Counted from the stretch's first letter, positions 22,776 to 33,845 are shown. The stretch is 64,000 bases of DNA from Paramyrothecium sp. XJ0827 (GCA_020881915.1 JAJFPB010000006.1:4340001-4404000); one strand, 5' to 3'. The notes: generated from the letters alone by a model not told the origin. A program made the numbers and translations.

Positions 22776-23128
22776 CTCATCGGTTGCAGTTAATTTATGG
22801 ATCCTGCGGCAGGACAATTAGCGAACAGCGGTTTAGCTCATTAAAATCCTTCCAGCTGGAGACACACCAAATACCTAAGTAGACTTCGTACCATTCGAGC
22901 CATTTAAATAATACATTTGAACGTTCTTATCTTTCTTGGTTGTCTATTTACATAGAGTTTAAATCGATAGCAAAGACGTTTTAGTTTCCTACGATTTCCC
23001 CAAGAGCTTAATTTTCCTCCCGTACCACGCCTAAGACTTAGAGTTAGTTTGTTGTCATTTGAGGGAATAGGATAGCAAACCGTTTCATATCCAGCTCCAA
23101 TAACATAATTGCCAACCTTCTTTAATAG
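22776..23128. other. 3' flank of OYE-like gene, with readable remnant of its C-terminus
   Basis: On the minus strand the frame of the OYE-like gene continues past its stop with LLKKVGNYVIGAGYETVCY, which fits the family C-terminus. Beyond that the sequence is AT-rich without features. Confidence 0.5.
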
Positions 23129-24387
23129 TCATGGTGTTGGAACAGAAACAGCAATCGCCCGTGCCGCATCACCACTTTTGCTCATATCCAGTAATGTATT
23201 CGAAGCGACGGAAGCATTCAACACTGCTGGTCGCGCCATCCCGACAATGTCCAGCGCGTTACTGGACAGAGCCTCTTCGATCACCTTTCGACTACGAAAT
23301 CCACCCGTGACGAGCAGCGGTAGATCTGGGAATTCGTTTCGAATTGCTTTCGCAAAGTCGAGAAAAAACGCTTCTCTAGCCTTCGTACTCTCCTTTTGCA
23401 CCCGCGTGATTTGGTCAGGGTCCAAAATCCCCTGGAAGACTGATTAGACAAATGCCTGTAAAGTCTAGTAGCACGAAGGATGGACCTACAATTGGTTCCT
23501 CATAAGTGCTACCGCTGATCTCAAGGAAATCGATTCCAGCATTGGTGATTAGTCGGAGCTGTTCAAGACACTCTTCTAGGGCGATGGAGGATTGATGATC
23601 GACAGAGTTAAACTTGATCCCAACTGTGAAGCTTTTGGGTACAGCATTTCGTATAGCCTCAATAATATCAACAACAATCTTAGCCCGAGCCGCAGGTGTC
23701 CCCCCATACTCATCGACTCTCTGATTAGTCTTGGAAGCAAGGAACTGAGAAAGGAGATAACCATGGGCTCCATGAAGCTCAACGCCGTCAAACCCGGCCT
23801 CGGATGCAAGCACGGATGTTTCGACGAAACGATCTCGCATATCAAGAATCTCTTCGACTGTCATGGCCCTTGGCGTGCCGAAGAGTAGCTTGGAAACCAC
23901 AGCAGCGAATAGGCCTTTGCCGAGACGCAAAGGTACGGCACTAGGGGCTAGAGCTTTGTCAAAGATACCTCTTGTGCCTGCGCCAGCTGGTGATTGCCTG
24001 CCTGGATGACATATCTGCATCACTGTTGGTATCCCAGCTACTCTACATGTGGACCCCCACTTCTTCCAACTATTGAGAAGACGAGTCCTTGCTATCAAGT
24101 TGTTGTTGGCAATATCTCTAGGTTGCCCTAGGTAACGATGATCGACCTGCACATTGCCTAATGCCGAGTTAATAAAAGGAACTGTGGCCCGTTTGCGGAA
24201 TTGTAAAACTACCTGTGATGATCAGTCCCCAACCACCCTCCGCCCAGGTTTTGTAGGCAGACAAAACATCCTCTGTAGGTAGAAGGTCTTTGTCTGCTAG
24301 ATTCTCGGCCATGGCAGCCTTTGCTAACCGATTTGGCAGTGTAAGGCCATTCTTCAAGGTAATTGGCTGGGCTAGTGGAGAAGACAT
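23129..24387 (-). CDS. Old Yellow Enzyme-like NADH:flavin oxidoreductase, 381 aa, probably truncated
   Basis: Three exons (24387..24213, 24157..23490, 23431..23129) join in frame to 381 residues. It is an FMN-binding TIM barrel: NRLAKAAMAENLAD at the start, QICHPGRQSPAG, the substrate-binding H pair in VELHGAHGYLLSQFL, then SKTNQRVDEYGG, and the phosphate loop near VTGGFRSRKV and DIVGMARP. Such enzymes reduce activated alkenes or related substrates with NAD(P)H. The stop TGA at 23129 falls where the family has a conserved Trp before L(L/V)KK..G..VGAG.ET, and the in-frame sequence downstream still reads as that motif, so a nonsense mutation has probably removed about 25 or more residues. The neighbour beyond 1.5 kb of AT-rich DNA is a divergent SDR. 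Confidence 0.83.
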
Positions 24388-25914
24388 TTTAGAAGGGGCT
24401 CAGATACTTCGTATGACATGCACTCTAAGGTCTGCGTTGAATCGGAAATTTACGTGCAAGAGAGGTCAGGAGTATTCGACTATTTTCAAAAGAAGACTGG
24501 ACCTCGTGTGCTGAATTCTTATTGATGACAAATAATTAGTTTCTCAGTCGCGCAACTCGCGCTACGTGATGGTGGCGGCACGACATTCCGCCGAACCCAC
24601 TTCCGAGCCACGGCACCGGCACAACTGATATGCGCGTGTATATAGTCAAACTTGATTAGTGATTACTACATACAAGGCTTCGTTGGCGTGCCCGGCATCC
24701 AAATCAAGAGAAATGGAAAAGATTCGCTAATAAGGCTGCACGAGCCGATCCGCCCTGTAATAGGAGCTTGACGGTATCGTTTGTCCAGCTAGTAAAACAG
24801 AGGTAGAACAGGCGGAGTGGAGGTACTATAAAGGAAACCGCAACAGACGTCCCGATTTGGCCGTAAATATTTGATACATATCGACATTCATTAGCTTGTG
24901 AGATTGTGTGTCTAGTGACATAATCGGTTTATTCCAAATTCAGTTTCATCAAGTCTCTTGACTCAGCTAAATAGAGCATGCTAGTAACGATACTCTTTTA
25001 TTGCACTGTAGCAGCAATATGCTCTTAACGAAGCGTATGGATTATGTTCTGTGTAAGATTCATGTTCTTCTGTCCCTCCCGGTTTTGCGAGGGTGGGTTT
25101 ATTTGCTTAAAGTGTGCTAAATACATCTGATTCTTGTTCCTATTTCCTGGGCTATTTAGCGCCGGTGGGACTTTCCTTCAGGCAACTTGCCTTTGGCTTA
25201 GTGGCTATTACTCTCTATTTGATTGTAGTATTATTTATAATAGTTAAAATCTTAATAAATACTGTAAGAATTACTTAATTACTACCCTGTATAAGTAAAA
25301 AGTAGAGTTATGTGAGGTACTAGTAGGCTATCAATAGTGATGCTATCTAACGCTATGTTTAGTCCTAATCAATTTTAACTTCACCGAAAAGTTTGGATAT
25401 AATAATGTCCCATATGTTATGCAAAAGGTCGCACTTAACGAGAGATTTCCCGGTAATTTTTCTATCGGATCTGTTCCTAATAATTTTCTATGTCATAATG
25501 AGGCCTACTAGGTTTTGATGAGAATGCTAGGAAGAAAATAAAAGGGCGTCAGATATAGAGTGAGCTACAAACGGCTGAATTGTGTCAAAATGATTGCTGG
25601 TAGCATGATAACGGTGGTCGTTGAGTGACCCGTTGTGTTACTAACCACACTTCTGCTGAAGCCACCATTAGCACTTTCTTAGCCTGCAATCTGCTGCTTG
25701 CGGAGCAACTATCTTGCCGAGACGTGGACTTCATCTCAAAGTGGGTTTTGACACGCTAAAAATGTCGCCAACCTCCGCCGTGCGGACTTTCGGAATGGTG
25801 GGTGGGAACAATTGTATTAATAATGGTCGCGAGAGAAAGAAGCTATCAAGACCAGTGTATAAAGGCGAAGAAGCAGCTAGTCTCCCGTACCCGCTCAATC
25901 ACTTTCCGTAAGCC
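24388..25914. other. AT-rich spacer between divergent OYE and SDR genes
   Basis: About 1.5 kb containing both promoters. The middle (about 25190..25560) is markedly AT-rich with TA-rich words and has no open frames of note, so it may be a decayed repeat. I could not match it to another part of the window. Confidence 0.5.
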
Positions 25915-26794
25915 ATGTCCAACTCATCAAGAAGATCAATTCTAATCACTGGGTGCGCATCGAGGCCCAGCTCTTTGATGCCTTTGTCTTCTAACTTTAA
26001 CTACTAAGGTGTTCCCGGGGCGGCGCTGGCGATGCATTGGCTTTAGAGTTTGCTTCCAAAAGCTTCCGTGTCTTCGCCACCGCGCGTTCACTCAACACAA
26101 TTAGCAACTTGACCGAGAAGGGCATTGAAACTCTCACTCTCGATGTGACCGAGCCTGAAAGCATTGCCAGCCTCCAGGCTGAGATAGCGACTCGCACTGG
26201 AGGCTCTCTGGATATCCTCTTCAACAACGCCGGTGCCTGTCAGTAGCCCTTTCTCGTTGGGTTTCGTTCTGTCGAGTGCTTACAAAAGTCTAAGTGTACG
26301 AAGCGCCTGCCGTTGAGACCGACCCTGCTCGCGTTCGCGGCCTGTTTGACACGAACGTACTCGGACTAATGGAAATGGTTACAGCCTTCACTCCCCTTCT
26401 ACTCGCCTCTGTTTCCGGAAACTACGCGCCGACTATCGTTAATGTTGCCTCGGTTTTAGCGCGCCTCCCCAGCCCCTTTTCCTCCGCCTATAACGCGACC
26501 AAGGCGGCGGTAGTAGCCTACTCCGACACTCTTCGACTTGAAGTTCGGCCACTGGGCCTAAAGGTCGTGACGCTTTACATGGGAGAAGTATCTACCCCTC
26601 TGATGGCAGCCGATAACATTAATTTTGGAGTTGAAAGCATCTACCGTGACGCGGAAGCCGCTGTCAAACAAAGAACAACCACTCACTTAGATAAGACAAT
26701 GCCACCGAAACAATTCGCTCAGGATGTAGTTGGTGCAATCGTGGATGGAAAACAATCCTTCCTCTGGAAAGGTACTAATGCATTTCTGGTGTAG
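25915..26794 (+). CDS. short-chain dehydrogenase/reductase, 1-acyl-DHAP-reductase-like, 255 aa, C-terminus frameshifted
   Basis: Three exons (25915..25952, 26009..26238, 26295..26794) join in frame. The Rossmann loop ILITGCSRGGAGDALA is created by splicing, followed by VFATAR, DVTEP and the NNAG motif, which the second intron follows. The active site is S in VASVLAR with YNATKAA (Y and K). The layout matches Ayr1-like fungal SDRs, which reduce lipid or small ketone substrates using NADPH. The frame stops at 26794 after TNAFLV, but the +1 frame continues 26782..26924 with LLDAFGPRTVFDS, the expected C-terminus of this family, so a one-base loss near 26785-26792 appears to cut about 45 residues. 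A RIP-like copy of bases 26637-26767 lies at 21991. Confidence 0.82.
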
Positions 26795-28116
26795 GCTACT
26801 GGATGCATTTGGGCCCAGGACTGTTTTTGACAGTATCTTGGCCAAGGCGGCTGGTTTAGATAACAAGAAGACTCAGGCGAGTGTGTACAAACGAGGCCAG
26901 GAAGTGTCCAGGAGGAAGGTCTAAACATGGGTGTGGTGGAGGTGTGAACAGATGGTTCATGAGCTATGCTTAGTCTTTGTGATTGAAACCGCTGGGTTGC
27001 GTGTATTTCTCTACTCACATGTCGAATCTGATTGGTTCGAAAAGTAGCTTGTGAGCCAGTTGGCCCAGTGGTAAAGTAAAGTGATGAGTTATCCTTGGAT
27101 GAGTCAGGAATGCTTTTGTTTTGCAAATAGCCATGTTGTATTTGCTAAGTAAGACGACGATGCAACTGAACGTTTGACAAGAAGAAAACTACCCATCTAC
27201 CATGTGACATGCCCCATCCCTAAAACTAAGTGCCCTAAATGAAATGGTGCCTGTTGATTCCCCTCGACTAATCACGAGCCGACCAGAACATGCTCCCAAA
27301 TGCAGGCTCTGCTAAGAAGCGATTTACAAAGCCTCAGTTCAGGAGTCAAAGTGGGTCAGTGCCGCGACGGAACGGACGCCGAGATGGGTTCATTACCGAG
27401 GTGGGACTTTTCCCGGCTGGGGATCGTTAGTTGCGCTTCGATACGTAAGTGGGCCTTAGTCCATAACACAATGCTTGTCGAAAATAGCTAGCTCCGATTC
27501 GCCTCGAAGGCATCTGCGAAGCTGATCTCAGGAGTCGAAGTGGGTTTAGTACTGAGTTGGTATGGACGCCGAGATGGGTTCAACGCCGAGGTGGGATTTT
27601 TGCCGACTGGGAATCGTTACCGATCGTTAGCCAAAGCATCGATTCTTGAAAGCCTTGTGTTTCAATGTAATGCTCGCCAGAAATAACACCCTTCGATGCG
27701 ATTCTGTCACAATTATTCTCGGCGCGCGATCAGCAGTTCGTGTATCGTCGATCCAGATTTTTTTTTTTTTCCCGTGTTAGGTCATTTATCCCCCCATCAC
27801 CACGAGTATGACGGTATGCACAATGACAGTAGCACGTGCCGGTGGCTAAGTAGGTTTGAGTTGAGACATTGGCTCTGGTACCCGGCGCGCTTCAAATGTC
27901 TGTGGAAGGTGATTTGCGTGAGATTGCGCTTGACCGGCAATGGGTACTTCTCCAGCAAGCAACTTTGGCTTTGTTAGCGACCGCCGCGTGCATTAAACCT
28001 GAAATTCCCATCTAATAAAAACATGCTGATCCTCATTAAGTGAGATACGAGCTCCTTGGGTAAGCGCACCAAGGTCCTTAAACAACACACGCGCCACAGC
28101 GGCATCGGCACTTGAC
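26795..28116. other. intergenic with frameshifted SDR tail and tandem duplication
   Basis: The first 130 bases are the out-of-frame SDR C-terminus. A 190-bp tandem duplication follows (27316..27694) and a T run lies near 27760. No other gene is supported. Confidence 0.5.
27316..27694. repeat. diverged 190-bp tandem duplication
   Basis: Two adjacent units of about 189-190 bp (27316..27504 and 27505..27694) share aggagtc(a/g)aagtgggt, the exact 17-mer acgccgagatgggttca, cgaggtggga and ggatcgttag/gaatcgtta in the same order and spacing. Several differences are transitions. The function is unknown. Confidence 0.8.
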
Positions 28117-29135
28117 ATGCAACATGGTCACTCGGCGGGCAGCAAGCGCTGCCGCAAACACTGCGCGGCGAGCGGCAAGCGGTCCGGTCACAAGGAAGCA
28201 CTCCAGATCCCCATCAGCGATCATGCTTCCAGCAAACGATCCAGAAACGGAGCAGCAAGACGTCTTGCCGCAATGAACGTTACCACACAGTCCTGCGACG
28301 ATTTCCCAAAGAAAGATGTCGAAGCCAGCGATGTCAAGGCGGAACAGGTCAAAGCCAGCGATGGAGCCAGTGAAGAGAAGAAGTGGAAGATGTGGTCAGC
28401 CAACGCAACATCAACACCGTTTCCTGACTTTGGCCACCCGACAAGCCACGAATGCCGACTAGCCTACGACCTTCTCTACAAATTGCACAACGACGCTGTG
28501 GAGGCCGAGTTCAGAGACGCCAATACCCCCGAGACAATTCCCTTCGTGCTGGATGCTTTAATCGTCGCAGTGCTCGTCAGGCCACGAGTTGGAGCAACGC
28601 AAAGCGTGCGATGGATAGCATGAAGAAGAACTACGGGTCTGTTTTTGCGTACGACAAGATATATGCTGGTGGACCAGAAAAACTGCAAGAGACGATCCGC
28701 TGCGGTGGACTCCATATAAGAAAGACCAAGACCATTCTGTCTATCCTTGAAGAAGTTAAACGACGCTACGACCGCTGGAATCTTGACCACCTCCTGGAAG
28801 CCAGCGATGAGGATGCCATGAAGGAGCTCATGAGCTACAAGTACGTTGGCCCAAAGTTTGCCTTCGTCGTGCTGGGCTGGTGCTTGAAACGCAACCGATT
28901 CACTGTAGACACTCACGTGTACCGCATCGCTGGCTTGTGGGGTTGGCGGCCGAGGGATGCGAGTCACGAAAAGACTCAGTCTCATCTTGATGCGGTGGCG
29001 CCTGTCGATTTGAAATTCAAGCTACACTTCCTCCTAATCCAACACGGACGAACTTGTCCAGCTTGCCGCGGCGGAAGCAAAGCCAAACAGCGATGTGAGG
29101 TGCTGAAAGAGGTCAAGGAACAGCTCAACGCGTAA
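28117..29135 (+). pseudogene. HhH-GPD DNA glycosylase (endonuclease III-like) with frameshift
   Basis: The gene encodes a helix-hairpin-helix glycosylase of the Nth/MutY superfamily, which removes damaged bases in nuclear DNA. The first frame (28117..~28575) gives a basic and acidic N-terminal extension, then KMWSANATSTPFPDFG, and reaches VLDALIVAVL. The second frame (~28578..29135) continues QATSWSNAKRAM, GGLHIRKTKTI, the HhH loop YKYVGPKFAFVVLGW with the catalytic Lys, and FTVDTHVYRIAGLWGW with the catalytic Asp. One missing base between 28575 and 28578 explains the break: adding one would restore the usual LSQAT motif. No GT-AG intron of normal size fits. The start is uncertain because another frame also reads MVTRRAASAAA from 28124. 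It may be a pseudogene or a sequence error. Confidence 0.72.
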
Positions 29136-29561
29136 GCCTCAGCTTAAGCTCTCTGGTCAACTTTACACAATCAACAACTACATATCAATAGGGGGCAGCG
29201 AGGAAATACGGTATCTGAAGCTTAGATGTACAAAGAGCACGGGTGACTGAAGTTTGACTGTACAGGTGGGATCGAGGGCTAGGTTGCGGCCGGACTTTGA
29301 ACTGTACACGTGAGCAATTTATCACGCCACGCGCGGAGATCATAATATATTGTACATTGTGCGATGTGTGAGGCGAACGGTATATCGCAAGCTACCTCAT
29401 TTGAGTCACGTTCAGCTTTGATTTTGCATTGTAAATTCCGAGTTGCATTCTATCGCCTGTGGGCTACTCCATCAAAAGTAAATCCAACAAGATCAGATCG
29501 AGCCATGCTAGACGGCTGAAGATCTGGTGCGTCATGTGTGACAAATGAAGTCCGCTGATGC
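29136..29561. other. intergenic between converging genes
   Basis: About 430 bp between the 3' ends of the glycosylase and the reductase genes. I see no features in it. Confidence 0.5.
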
Positions 29562-30908
29562 TTAAACCAGCGGACGAGCAGCATCCACGGCAACCGGAGG
29601 CAGGAGGCCCATGCCAACCATCTCCTGGACCGACTCAAATGCAGCCTCAAGGGTGTCAACGAAACCTGTCCACCCCTGCAGCCGAGCCTTGTTCATGCTG
29701 GCAGTGACCACTACGGAAAAGAAGATGTCAAGCAGTTGAAAGTTCTCTTTGACATCATCTTCCGCAAAAGGATCATTCGTAATGGTACCTTTAGAGGCTT
29801 CCATTATCTGTCTCCAAGTGTTCTTATTGCACTGTTTCTGCGCCCAGTCCAGCATCTTGAAGCTGGTGCCAGTTACCAGAGGGGGTCCGTACCCAAGAGG
29901 ACAATCTTTCCCTCCCTTGAGCTCAGCAATTTTAAACTTGGACAGGTCTTCCGGGGGGCCGATGGCACCTTTCTCATTACCGTACCAGCGTGCTAGCTCG
30001 GCAAAAAGCCGCTCGTTCGTCATCGAGTTGGAGTCGATTGAGTTGTAGGCCTGATTTTTGCAGTCATCATTCAACACAGCCCATTCACTCAAATAGCCAG
30101 TCAATCGGGCGGTTGACATCGGGGTCGGACCCTGCCAGGTCTTCCAGTCTCCAGGAAAGTAAAGTGGCTCCTTCTTATGTGCCTGCACCGATGAGTAGAC
30201 GCAGAAAAGGTACAGTGCGCTCATCTGCGCTTTGACGGCCGAACCCATCACTGCAAATGGACGGATCACGTTCCAGGATGTTTGTGGATGTCGTTTGCAA
30301 TAGTCGACGAGGCCGTCCTCCCGCAGATAGTAGAAGTTGGTGCCTAGATGTCGTGGCTGAGGATCTGACTCAACACAGGGCTGCGGTCCTCGGCCAAGCT
30401 GCAAGCCGTAATTCTTTCCGCCAGTCTGCAAGAGGATCCTCTTCGGCGCCACATCGGCGATCTCCATAGCTTGCAGAAAAGAGGACAGCAGGCCACCGTT
30501 CGCCTTCGCTAGCTTTTCAACGTTCGACCATACTGTCTCATGATCTTCAGTCTTTGGCTGCATATACGCGTAGAAAAACACATATGGGTCAAGCTCTCGG
30601 ATTGGAGCCAGCGATTTCGCTACGTCCTCAGGACTGCTTGAAAAGCCAACAGGGATGTGGTGTATGCGCGACTGTTGCTCGCTTGACAAGAGGTCAATCA
30701 ATTCCTCACTTGGCGGGCTACGAGACATTGCGTAGATTTTAGACCATCTCGTTGGGGAGTCAAGCAAGCTGCGAATGGTGTTCCATCCCGAGATACCCGT
30801 CGCACCAGGCACGATTGCAGTGAGGCCTGCCACGGCTGGGAAGGTTGGCAGATTGCGATATACGCCGGACTGCTGAACAGTAAACCTGGCATTGCTTTGA
30901 GGGATCAT
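29562..30908 (-). CDS. PRISE-type short-chain reductase (progesterone 5-beta-reductase/iridoid synthase-like, SirQ-like), 448 aa
   Basis: A single exon encodes 448 residues from the preferred ATG at 30908; an in-frame ATG at 31013 would add 35 residues without homologous look. The Rossmann motif is AIVPGATGISGWNTIRSL, and IYAMSRSPP follows. The active-site Tyr/Lys-like region reads TNFYYLREDGLVDYCKR, with SWNVIRPFAVMGS after it, which matches the PRISE (SDR75R) layout. Fungal members include proteins named after sirodesmin-cluster SirQ. They reduce enone or related carbonyl substrates with NADPH in the cytosol. It lies 0.8 kb downstream of the C2H2/Zn2Cys6 regulator on the same strand, so the pair may be functionally linked; that is inference. 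Confidence 0.85.
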   Translation of the reverse strand: MIPQSNARFTVQQSGVYRNLPTFPAVAGLTAIVPGATGISGWNTIRSLLDSPTRWSKIYAMSRSPPSEELIDLLSSEQQSRIHHIPVGFSSSPEDVAKSLAPIRELDPYVFFYAYMQPKTEDHETVWSNVEKLAKANGGLLSSFLQAMEIADVAPKRILLQTGGKNYGLQLGRGPQPCVESDPQPRHLGTNFYYLREDGLVDYCKRHPQTSWNVIRPFAVMGSAVKAQMSALYLFCVYSSVQAHKKEPLYFPGDWKTWQGPTPMSTARLTGYLSEWAVLNDDCKNQAYNSIDSNSMTNERLFAELARWYGNEKGAIGPPEDLSKFKIAELKGGKDCPLGYGPPLVTGTSFKMLDWAQKQCNKNTWRQIMEASKGTITNDPFAEDDVKENFQLLDIFFSVVVTASMNKARLQGWTGFVDTLEAAFESVQEMVGMGLLPPVAVDAARPLV

Positions 30909-31710
30909 GACGGCTGGGGTGGATATGGCTAATTGGCACGTTGTTGGAGGTGCTGTGACGAGAAGGTGTTGTGATGGTAGCAGGGCGGTAATTTCTTCAT
31001 GCTTCTTATACAAAAAGATTTGGCTTGCACGAAGCAGAGAGCGATCCTACCATAACGGCAATATTCGCTCGCTGGCGACCCACCTCCAATGATGGGCTGA
31101 GCGAAGACGCATGATGCCGAGAATCTCTTCGGGGATATATGGATTCATGACGTCAGTAGCTGCTAGATCCATTGCCGTTCGTGTTGACTTCGCAAGGGTG
31201 TTTTGTACTAAATGGTGTCCTGGCTTTAATCGATCAACCTCTTAAGCGTTGCATCTCTTAGAGTGCGCGTGTGTGCGCGTGAGGCACACTCACTTACTAG
31301 ACCTAGGATTTTGACCATTAAAGATGCTTGATATGGCAATCTAGCTTAAGTTAAGCAATGCCATAAGTCTCAGAACGCCCCGGCGCCACAAAGAACTACA
31401 AAGAGTCCCGACAAAGAGGTAGTACTTGTAAAGTAGCCGGAGGTACCGGACTTGATAACCACCTTGAGCGCTGTGGAGTCTGGTACGGGAGTGTGCCTCC
31501 CACGCACTCCAAGAGCTGTAGCCGCCCACACACCCGTCAAACCCCCCCACCCAATGCCCGTAGCGGTCTGAAATTTTCGTCCATCCGTTTCCTTGTGAGT
31601 CAATTTCCTTGTGTACAGGGGTCCAGCAATAGCCCCTGAAGGCAAAAGCCCACGGAGAGCAACAAGTACTGCCTATGAGCTTGTTGTGGTGACTCGAAAT
31701 CTTTCACCGC
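30909..31710. other. intergenic
   Basis: This is the promoter of the reductase gene and 3' flank of the regulator gene. A GT/GC-rich simple stretch lies near 31262-31285. A 91-residue minus-strand frame (31645..31370) has no recognisable motif. Confidence 0.45.
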
Positions 31711-33845
31711 CTATCCAACGTAATCTTTGTACTTCCGAACAAATTCATGAAGGTCTTCTGCAGAGTCTGAGGGCACAGGCTGCATGTAACGACAGCTTTG
31801 ATCCCGTGATTGTCCAATCTTTACAATTGTCCTCGGTAACCACCAATACTCCATGGCGTGCCTCTCGAAACCCTCATACGACTCAGGTTTGCCTTCGCAA
31901 TTCTTGCTCACGACGTCCCATAGGTCTTTCCATCGGTCCAGGGCGAGAAGTATGGCTTCTACAGTTGCTGAACCCAGAAAATTCATCCTTGACATTGTGA
32001 TAACGGATAGTAAGGCTACATCCATTTAGCTGCGATCTCGCCGCCTGTTGTAGGGAGTAGCATACCGCAAATAAGCATCAGCATGTTTGCTGCTGTCACG
32101 TGGTCCTCTTTATGGGCTAGAGAAATTGATTTGTCTGGGGAGAGCAGAGATGATGTAAGATCAGATAACGGAGCCATTGGCGGGCCCGAACATTCCGTCC
32201 GGGCTACACGCTCGAACTCAAGAGCTGTTTCTGCTTTAAAAATTCTCTCTTCACATGGGACATCTCCAGTCATCTCAGAGATAGCCACGTGTGGAGGACT
32301 GTTAAAAAAAAACCGCCAACGTGCTATCGGTCATAAATGTCCACATCGCTAATCTGCACACCCGGTTAACAAAATTCGACAGAGAAACAACACTCATCTC
32401 CCATACCTGACTCGAGCCTCATCTAGAATAAAAGGCCGCCACTCAGGACGGTTCGTGCTGGTAATGGGAAGTTTGCGTTTATATTCAAATAGTCCTGAAG
32501 CCCGTACAGCAGCGATGAGAGAAGGAATCCTCTGTAGTCGTATTCGACGCCGCGTTTCCAGGTCATTGCTGTTGTTCTGGAGTATCATGAGCAGCAGACT
32601 AGCTTGGAGGAGTTCAAGTTCGTAGCTGATACCCCAAGCTTCCTCGGAGCGCTGTGGCATCTTCCTGGACGATAGTTGGTTGAATATGTGCGCCTCAGCC
32701 ACAGCAAAGAACTGCCGCATCGCGAGAGAAATATCCGACGGGCTACAAGACATTGATCCAAACAAAACCACTGTGAGTAATAACGGCAGGGATGCGGTCC
32801 GTACATCGAAAGTCGCCCGATGAAGAATAGGGAAGTGATTATGAAAATAGTGGAAAAATGCCCAAACAAAGTGCCGCACGTTAGCCGCCGTGAAAACAAC
32901 ATTTGCAACCGACGTGTCAAGACTTGCTCTTGCACTGCCGTACTGCTCCTGCAATGCAAGTTGTTGGGCGCATAGTTGAGCTACCATTTCTCCTGCGCGG
33001 GTTTCCAAGGCAAACATCAGTTCTGGGTCAGACACAGGAAAACAATTTATCACACCGGAAGACACCTCTCCATTTTCCTCACCAGGCATAAAAAGTGGGA
33101 AGTAGTGCAAGTCGTCTGCGTTGTCCAAAGGCTGATCGTGAAAATCCAGAGTGTCTCCTGAATAAATTGATGGGATCTGGGCGTCAATGTCATGGTCCAC
33201 GGTATCTGCATCAGTGGCTTCAGCAGAGATAGCTGCAGCTGGGCGGTAGCCAGACGGATTCGTGAAGTTCAAGAGGAAGTTGATTGAGATTCGTGCACCA
33301 GTCCGACGGGCACTAGGCTCGACTCCGTCCTCTGTCTCTGTGTGGATCGGAGGTATTTCAATCTTCACGCGAGAGGTGGCATGTGAAGAGGCGATACTCA
33401 TGCGTTCATAGGTACATGTTGTGCCACCCGAGGAACAACGCCTGCATGGCTTCTTGTTATCACATGACAGTTTACGTTGTGAACAGCTGTCGCAAGACAT
33501 CCGCTTTCTGCCACGCTTCAAAGTCGGCAGGGCGACCTCATGGCCGTGAGTGGAACGGTTTCGGACGTGCCGGCGAGCGAGGTCTCTATCCGTTTCTCAG
33601 TCTAGGCCTGATGCTGAGTTGTGACGGGGCAGCGTACCGTCTCGTGAACTGTGCGTGGCACAGAGGGCAGTTTAATTCCTGTCTACCGGAATCTAATTAC
33701 AAGTAAGCCACAAAGCTCTCTGATCGTTCGCTAGGTACTTACGTATCGCTTCGTGTCGGCGCAGGTGGCTGTTGGTCGAGTAGGCTTTACCGCATGTTGC
33801 ACATCGATGCCTCTCTGGAGCAGGCGCCTTGAGTGGGGAAGGCAT
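31711..33845 (-). CDS. C2H2 + Zn2Cys6 dual zinc-finger transcription regulator, 642 aa if one frameshift is ignored
   Basis: Five exons (33845..33743, 33692..33638, 33585..32407, 32353..32066, 32015..31711). Two C2H2 fingers are built across the first introns: CATCGKAYSTNSHLRRHEAIH and then CPLCHAQFTRR joined to DLARRHVRNRSTH, with the usual SGRQ-type linker. A Zn2Cys6 cluster follows (CDSCSQRKLSCDNKKPCRRC). The middle is a fungal-specific factor domain with FFHYFHNHFPILHRATF. The C-terminus has SRMNFLGS, ALDRWKDLWD and EYWWLPRTI. Exon 4 contains nine Ts (plus-strand A run 32304..32312) where eight are needed for VFFNSPPHVAISEM; as written a TAA follows. All other joints agree. An alternative upstream ATG is at 34061. 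Its targets are unknown. Confidence 0.8.

Noticed and set aside
24390..25560. LTR retrotransposon remnant in the AT-rich spacer
   Set aside because: No paired repeats, primer-binding site or reverse transcriptase motif could be found by eye.
26770..26795. A 23-nt GT...TAG intron that would repair the SDR reading frame
   Set aside because: Far shorter than any other intron in the window (38-79 nt, usually 50-60), so a one-base loss is more likely.
27316..27694. CRISPR-like array
   Set aside because: Only two long diverged units without spacers, and the DNA is eukaryotic.
31370..31645. Minus-strand frame of 91 codons downstream of the C2H2/Zn2Cys6 regulator
   Set aside because: It is beyond the regulator's natural C-terminus and carries no recognisable motif; kept as intergenic.
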